Below, in pieces: positions 5,898-9,205 of a DNA stretch of 9,205 nucleotides. The notes under the pieces are model-generated. The model was given only the letters and a program-made list of their open reading frames with translations. It ran no database searches and was not told the DNA's origin. The stretch is from Saprospiraceae bacterium (GTDB lineage: Bacteria; Bacteroidota; Bacteroidia; Chitinophagales; Saprospiraceae): NCBI GenBank assembly GCA_020850025.1, contig JADZFI010000312.1, forward strand, positions 1 to 9,205. Reading direction: 5' to 3'. Position numbers and translations under genes: made by a program. Position 1 is the first letter of the stretch, and every line of letters begins with the position of its first letter.

Positions 5898-5934
5898 GTT
5901 TTGGTGTTTTGGTGTTTTGGTGTTTTGGTGTTTT
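5898..5934. repeat. 8-bp tandem array A (GTTTTGGT)
   Basis: Four perfect copies of GTTTTGGT (5898-5929) are followed by a partial GTTTT (5930-5934). The array lies between the divergent promoters and the DUF2805 start, in that gene's presumed leader. In phase GTGTTTTG it resembles the reverse complement of array B (GTGTTCGA). Slippage would change the leader length in 8-bp steps. Confidence 0.9.
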
Positions 5935-5965
5935 AGTTGCCGGGGCGCCGAAAGGGTTTAAAAAT

Positions 5966-6253
5966 ATGAAATCGCTTTATCTCAAATATCAGCTAACGGA
6001 TCAGTCCATTGATCGCATCATAGAAATGGCCTGGGAAGATCGTACACCATTTGAGGCCATTACTTTTCAGTTTGGGCTTACCGAGGCAGAGGTCATTCAG
6101 CTAATGAAACACGAAATGACCCTCAAGAACTGGAAAAAATGGCGCGCCAGGGTACAAGGCCGTGCCACCAAGCACCAGGCACTCCGCTCCGATGATGTAA
6201 CCCGCTTCCGCTGCTCCCGTCAACGCCAGATCAGCCGGAACAGGATTACGTGA
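5966..6253 (+). CDS. TIGR03643/DUF2805 family protein
   Basis: The product is 95 residues. The core IIEMAWEDRTPFEAI (18-32), FGLTEAEVIQLMKHE (36-50) and WRARVQGRATKH (58-69) matches the TIGR03643 (DUF2805) family of small proteins in Bacteroidota and cyanobacteria. The family looks like a helical DNA-binding-type domain but has no established function. The ATG at 5966 is chosen because the in-frame sequence upstream is encoded by the octamer array. The C-terminal tail after about residue 70 is Arg-rich and not conserved in my recollection; it ends just before 7-bp array 3, so its stop may be recent. The gene is divergent from fni and 105 bp upstream of the DUF1684 gene. Confidence 0.85.
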   Translation: MKSLYLKYQLTDQSIDRIIEMAWEDRTPFEAITFQFGLTEAEVIQLMKHEMTLKNWKKWRARVQGRATKHQALRSDDVTRFRCSRQRQISRNRIT

Positions 6254-6254
6254 C

Positions 6255-6294
6255 GGCTTACGGCCTACGGTGGACGGCCTACGGTGGACGGTGG
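6255..6294. repeat. 7-bp tandem array 3
   Basis: The units in order are GGCTTAC, GGCCTAC, GGTGGAC, GGCCTAC, GGTGGAC, then partial GGTGG. It begins two bases after the DUF2805 stop codon (6251-6253); the flanking GTGAC could be a decayed unit. It uses the same unit set as arrays 1 and 2 but with GGCCTAC more common. Confidence 0.9.
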
Positions 6295-6321
6295 AATACG
6301 CCGCCAGACCGAACGCCAACC

Positions 6322-6353
6322 CGAACACTCGAACACTCAAAAACTCGAACACT
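6322..6353. repeat. 8-bp tandem array B (CGAACACT)
   Basis: The units are CGAACACT, CGAACACT, CAAAAACT and CGAACACT, with a decayed unit upstream near 6310. The array ends 5 bp before the ATG of the DUF1684 gene, where a ribosome site would normally lie. On the other strand it reads AGTGTTCG units, similar in form to array A, so the two arrays are in inverted orientation around the DUF2805 gene. Confidence 0.88.
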
Positions 6354-6358
6354 CAGTT

Positions 6359-6970
6359 ATGAAATCCTTCCTTCTGCTTGCTTTTATCTTCTCTGGCGTC
6401 GTTTTACAGGCGCAGGACCTGGCGTTTGGAGCAGAGATTGCCCGGCACCGGGCGGAATACAAGGCTGATTTTCTCCAAAATCCTCGTTCGCCATTGCGGG
6501 CTTCCGATACTTCCATGCTGGATTTTTATCCGGCTAAAAATGATTGGGCCATTCCGGCTACCTTTGAAAGAACGCCGGAGGCAAAACCGTTCATAATGAT
6601 GACCTACAGCGGTCAGAAGCGCGATTATGTGCAATATGGCGTATTAAGTTTCGAACGGGATGGGCAAAAACACACCCTTAGCATCTACCAAAATCTGAAA
6701 CTGATTCAGGATTCCACCTACCGCGACCATCTGTTTTTACCGTTTAAAGACCTGAGCAATGGCGGCGAAACCTATGGCGGCGGTCGTTATCTGGATTTTC
6801 GGCAAAGTGATATTCAAAACGGTACACTTTTGCTGGATTTCAACAAGTGTTACAATCCCTGGTGTGCTTACAGCGACGGCTACAACTGTCCGATACCACC
6901 CCGGGAGAACCACTTAAACATAGAAATCCCCGCCGGCGAACGCAATTTCAGGGGGGAGAAGAAACATTAG
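6359..6970 (+). CDS. Secreted DUF1684 protein
   Basis: The product is 203 residues. The ATG at 6359 is chosen because it begins a Sec signal, MKSFLLLAFIFSGVVLQAQ, probably cut after about Ala18; the in-frame upstream extension is encoded by repeats. DUF1684 hallmarks are strong: YRDHLFLPFKD (121-131), GGETYGGGRYLDF (135-147) and, in 165-186, YNPWCAYSDGYNCPIPPREN with Cys164, Cys169 and Cys177. The family is widespread in Bacteroidota and Actinobacteria and its biochemical role is unknown. Its small beta-rich fold and conserved Asp, Asn and His residues hint at ligand binding. The stop is 4 bp before the BshA start, so the two are probably co-transcribed. There is no recognisable promoter in the repeat-filled 105 bp upstream. 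Confidence 0.93.
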   Translation: MKSFLLLAFIFSGVVLQAQDLAFGAEIARHRAEYKADFLQNPRSPLRASDTSMLDFYPAKNDWAIPATFERTPEAKPFIMMTYSGQKRDYVQYGVLSFERDGQKHTLSIYQNLKLIQDSTYRDHLFLPFKDLSNGGETYGGGRYLDFRQSDIQNGTLLLDFNKCYNPWCAYSDGYNCPIPPRENHLNIEIPAGERNFRGEKKH

Positions 6971-6974
6971 GACG

Positions 6975-8138
6975 ATGTCCAAAAAAAGATACACCATGAA
7001 AATAGGCATTGTTTGTTACCCTACTTACGGCGGCTCGGGTGTTGTGGCTACGGAGTTGGGGCTTGGCCTGGCCAGAAAAGGCCATGAAATTCACTTCATC
7101 ACCTACCGCAGGCCGGTACGGCTGGCGCATTTCCAGGCCAATGTATTTTACCATGAGGTAGACAGTGAGGATTATCCCCTGTTTGAATACCCGCCCTACG
7201 ACACGGCCCTGGCCTCCAAAATTGTGGACGTGGTGCATTACCAGAATCTGGACATCCTGCATGTGCATTACGCCATACCGCACGCGGCAGTGGCCTACAT
7301 GGCCAAAAAGATACTGCTGGCTGAGGGGCGTTACATTCCGGTGGTGACCACGCTGCACGGTACCGACATAACGCTGGTAGGCAACAACCGCGCTTTTGCT
7401 CCCGTGGTGGAGTTCAGTATCAACAAAAGCGATGGCGTAACCGCCGTTTCACAGAGTCTGAAACAGGACACCCTGGAGTTGTTCCACATTGAGCGCGACA
7501 TCCGGGTGATCTACAATTTCATTGATTTCGACCGGTTTAGGAAAACCAATAAAGAGCATTTTAAAAAAATCATCGCTCCGGAAGGCGAGCGCATCATTGC
7601 CCACACCTCCAATTTCAGGAAAGTAAAAAGGGTGGAGGATGTGATCCATATTTTCCATAAAATCAGGCAAAAAGTGCCTTCCAAGCTGCTTATGATCGGC
7701 GACGGCCCCGAGCGTCAGCACTGCGAACAGCTCTGCCGCCAGCTGGATCTTTGCGATGAAGTGCGTTTTCTCGGAAAACAGGATGCCATTGAGGAGCTCC
7801 TGGCCATCTGCGATCTTTTCGTGATCCCTTCCGAAAGCGAGAGTTTTGGCCTGGCAGCCCTCGAAGCCATGGCCTGCGAAGTGCCCGTGATCTCCTCCAA
7901 CAGCGGCGGTTTGCCTGAAGTGAACATTCACGGCGTGACCGGCTTCCTCAGCGATGCCGGAAATGTTGCGGAAATGGCCGACCACGCCATTGAATTGCTT
8001 CAAAACGAGGAAATGCTCCAGCGTTTCCGTGCCAACGCCCTGAAACAAGCCCGCCGGTTCGATATTGAACAGATACTGCCGGAATACGAAGCCTATTATC
8101 AGGAGGTGATTGAAAAGAGTGTAATAACCGTCGAATAA
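6975..8138 (+). CDS. bshA: N-acetyl-alpha-D-glucosaminyl L-malate synthase BshA
   Basis: The 387-residue cytoplasmic GT4 (GT-B fold) glycosyltransferase joins GlcNAc from UDP-GlcNAc to L-malate, the first step of bacillithiol synthesis; BshB and BshC are not in the window. Diagnostic segments are CYPTYGGSGVVATELG (14-29), HVHYAIPHA (96-104), TTLHGTDITLVG (125-136), SNFRKVKRVEDV (212-223) and the EX7E motif, Glu289 to Glu297, in ESFGLAALE with SSNSGGLPEV (307-316) after it. The length is normal. The start at 6975 has AGGA two bases upstream; ATG at 6996 (MKIGIVC) is equally plausible and gives 380 residues, closer to typical. It follows the DUF1684 gene by 4 bp. Confidence 0.96.
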   Translation: MSKKRYTMKIGIVCYPTYGGSGVVATELGLGLARKGHEIHFITYRRPVRLAHFQANVFYHEVDSEDYPLFEYPPYDTALASKIVDVVHYQNLDILHVHYAIPHAAVAYMAKKILLAEGRYIPVVTTLHGTDITLVGNNRAFAPVVEFSINKSDGVTAVSQSLKQDTLELFHIERDIRVIYNFIDFDRFRKTNKEHFKKIIAPEGERIIAHTSNFRKVKRVEDVIHIFHKIRQKVPSKLLMIGDGPERQHCEQLCRQLDLCDEVRFLGKQDAIEELLAICDLFVIPSESESFGLAALEAMACEVPVISSNSGGLPEVNIHGVTGFLSDAGNVAEMADHAIELLQNEEMLQRFRANALKQARRFDIEQILPEYEAYYQEVIEKSVITVE

Positions 8139-8176
8139 ATGCTGTTTCCTATTGAGGAACAAACCGCACCACAAAC

Positions 8177-8848
8177 ATGAAACTCCATTTTCTTCTGGCC
8201 TTCGGGCTTATCCTGGGCCTAAATGCTTGTCAATCTGAGCAAAAACCGGGAAAAACACCCCCACAACAGCAGCCACAGGCCGAGGCACCTGTGGTAAATA
8301 AGAAAAACATAGTCTTCTTTGGCAACAGTCTGACGGCCGCCTACCAGCTATCCCCCGAACAGGGCTTCACCGCCATCATACAGCGGAAAATTGACAGCCT
8401 CGGGCTGCCCTACAACTGCGTCAACGCCGGCCTGAGCGGCGAAACCACCGCCGATGGCGTCAACCGGGTGAACTGGGTGCTGCAACAGCCCGTAGATATT
8501 TTCGTTCTGGAACTCGGCGGCAATGATGCCCTGCGCGGACTGCCCGTTAAGGAATCCAAAAAGAACTTACAGGAAATCCTGGACAAGGTAAAAGCCAAAT
8601 ATCCCAACTGCAAGCTGGTGATAGCCGGCATGATGGCGCCCCCCAACCTGGGCGATACCTACACCAAAGCTTTTCAGGGCATGTACCCCGAACTGGCGAA
8701 AAAGAACAAGGCTGTCCTCATTCCCTTCCTGCTCGAAGGCGTAGGCGGCGTGCCCGCCCTCAACCTCCCCGACGGCATCCACCCAAACGTGGAAGGCCAA
8801 AAAATTGTAGCAGAAAACGTGTGGAAAATAATAGTTAATGTGGTGTAA
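8177..8848 (+). CDS. SGNH-hydrolase lipoprotein (arylesterase/TesA-like)
   Basis: The product is 223 residues. MKLHFLLAFGLILGLNAC is a lipoprotein signal with lipid attachment at Cys18; a Pro/Gln-rich linker runs to about 40. The hydrolase domain carries all SGNH blocks: nucleophile Ser51 in FFGNSLT (GNSL variant of GDSL), Gly85 in NAGLSGET, Asn116 in GGND, and Asp199 and His202 in PDGIHP. It resembles TesA-type lysophospholipase/arylesterase proteins, acting on esters in the periplasm; the substrate is not known. It lies 38 bp after bshA and is probably in the same transcript, though no bacillithiol role is implied. A 13-codon reading frame joins the two genes. Its stop codon directly abuts that of the convergent DUF2141 gene. 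Confidence 0.93.
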   Translation: MKLHFLLAFGLILGLNACQSEQKPGKTPPQQQPQAEAPVVNKKNIVFFGNSLTAAYQLSPEQGFTAIIQRKIDSLGLPYNCVNAGLSGETTADGVNRVNWVLQQPVDIFVLELGGNDALRGLPVKESKKNLQEILDKVKAKYPNCKLVIAGMMAPPNLGDTYTKAFQGMYPELAKKNKAVLIPFLLEGVGGVPALNLPDGIHPNVEGQKIVAENVWKIIVNVV

Positions 8849-9205
8849 CTACCATTTCTCCATCTTCAAATCCATCTTCAACCCTCCTGCCGGATATTGG
8901 AATACTGCTTCCGACCACTTCGGAGCGCGGAATTTGGGTCGGGCATTGTTGGAAAAACAATAGGGTTCCGTGGGGATGCCTGCCCAATCGGTATCTAATT
9001 GGCCATTGCCATTTACGTCGTGAAAACAACTCACGGCATAAGCGCCCTGCGGCAACTCTCCCATGGAGATGCGCACCGTGCCTGTCTGGCTCACCGGCAT
9101 GATCTTGTGCCGGAAAATGCGATCCTGTTTGAGAAAATCGTCCTGCCGGTTATATACCGCCACATAAATGCTGCCTTTGGCTTCCTTGATATTGTTCAGA
9201 TCAAG
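8849..9205 (-). CDS. DUF2141 family protein (N-terminus beyond the window)
   Basis: The C-terminal 118 residues are visible. The frame is open to the right edge and begins LDLNNIKEAKGSIYVAVYN, matching the start of the DUF2141 domain. A GTG at 9161-9163 is an internal Val in that domain, not a start. The hallmark FHDVNGNGQLDTDW (47-60 of the visible part as counted from the Leu at 9205, approximately 61-74) is followed by GIPTEPYCFSNNA. The family is small, mostly exported beta-rich proteins of unknown function; a signal peptide would lie outside the window. The TAG stop (8851-8849) abuts the hydrolase stop. Confidence 0.9.
   Translation of the reverse strand, partial: LDLNNIKEAKGSIYVAVYNRQDDFLKQDRIFRHKIMPVSQTGTVRISMGELPQGAYAVSCFHDVNGNGQLDTDWAGIPTEPYCFSNNARPKFRAPKWSEAVFQYPAGGLKMDLKMEKW

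Noticed and set aside
5909..5965. Longer N-terminus of the DUF2805 protein (VFWCFGVLV)
   Set aside because: The extension is encoded by the octamer array and starts at a GTG within it; family similarity begins after ATG 5966.
6284..6358. Longer N-terminus of the DUF1684 protein
   Set aside because: It is encoded by repeat sequence, would put the signal peptide internally, and starts at a GTG in the heptamer array.
8146..8159. Small inverted repeat TTCCT-ATTG-AGGAA between bshA and the hydrolase gene
   Set aside because: A 5-bp stem is expected by chance and has no T-tract, so it is not a supported terminator.

Overview
The window looks like chromosomal DNA of a Bacteroidota bacterium, probably a Saprospiraceae/Chitinophagales-type lineage. 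The support is: TAnnTTTG-like promoter boxes and almost no Shine-Dalgarno sequences; lipoproteins with an acidic stretch after the lipid cysteine; DUF1684, DUF2805 (TIGR03643) and DUF2141 proteins; a class II HMG-CoA reductase beside a type 2 IPP isomerase; BshA of bacillithiol synthesis; and short 7-8 bp tandem repeats between genes. The taxon is inferred from gene content and was not tested by any search.

Layout, left to right. (1) Bases 2-124 may be the tail of an unknown + strand gene; a 12-bp perfect hairpin (102-142) lies where it meets the convergent gene. (2) 173-919 (-) encodes a surface-type lipoprotein with YD/RHS-like strands. (3) 920-1275 is gene-free: a leader stem-loop, a promoter set inside an inverted repeat, a 7-bp repeat array and an imperfect palindrome. 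(4) 1276-2862 (+) is a Tat-exported flavin amine oxidase whose last codons and stop lie in a second 7-bp array, followed by a strong terminator hairpin. (5) 2985-3338 (-) is a monohaem cytochrome c lipoprotein. (6) 5843-4803 then 4765-3440 (-) form a mevalonate/isoprenoid operon, IPP isomerase type 2 followed by HMG-CoA reductase. (7) On the + strand from 5966 come a DUF2805 protein, a secreted DUF1684 protein, BshA and an SGNH-hydrolase lipoprotein. (8) 9205-8849 (-) is the C-terminal part of a DUF2141 protein, whose stop codon directly abuts that of the hydrolase.

Two metabolic themes are clear. HMG-CoA reductase makes mevalonate and the isomerase interconverts IPP and DMAPP at the end of the same pathway. 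BshA makes the GlcNAc-malate precursor of bacillithiol. The remaining proteins are mostly envelope or exported proteins of unknown or broad function.

I found no mobile element, CRISPR array, toxin-antitoxin pair, tRNA or rRNA. The least explained signal is the set of short tandem arrays: three 7-bp arrays with a GGTGGAC/GGTAGAC/GGCCTAC vocabulary and two 8-bp arrays in opposite orientation. All five sit at gene boundaries, one provides a stop codon and one ends 5 bp before a start codon. The window is otherwise fairly ordinary core and accessory genome.
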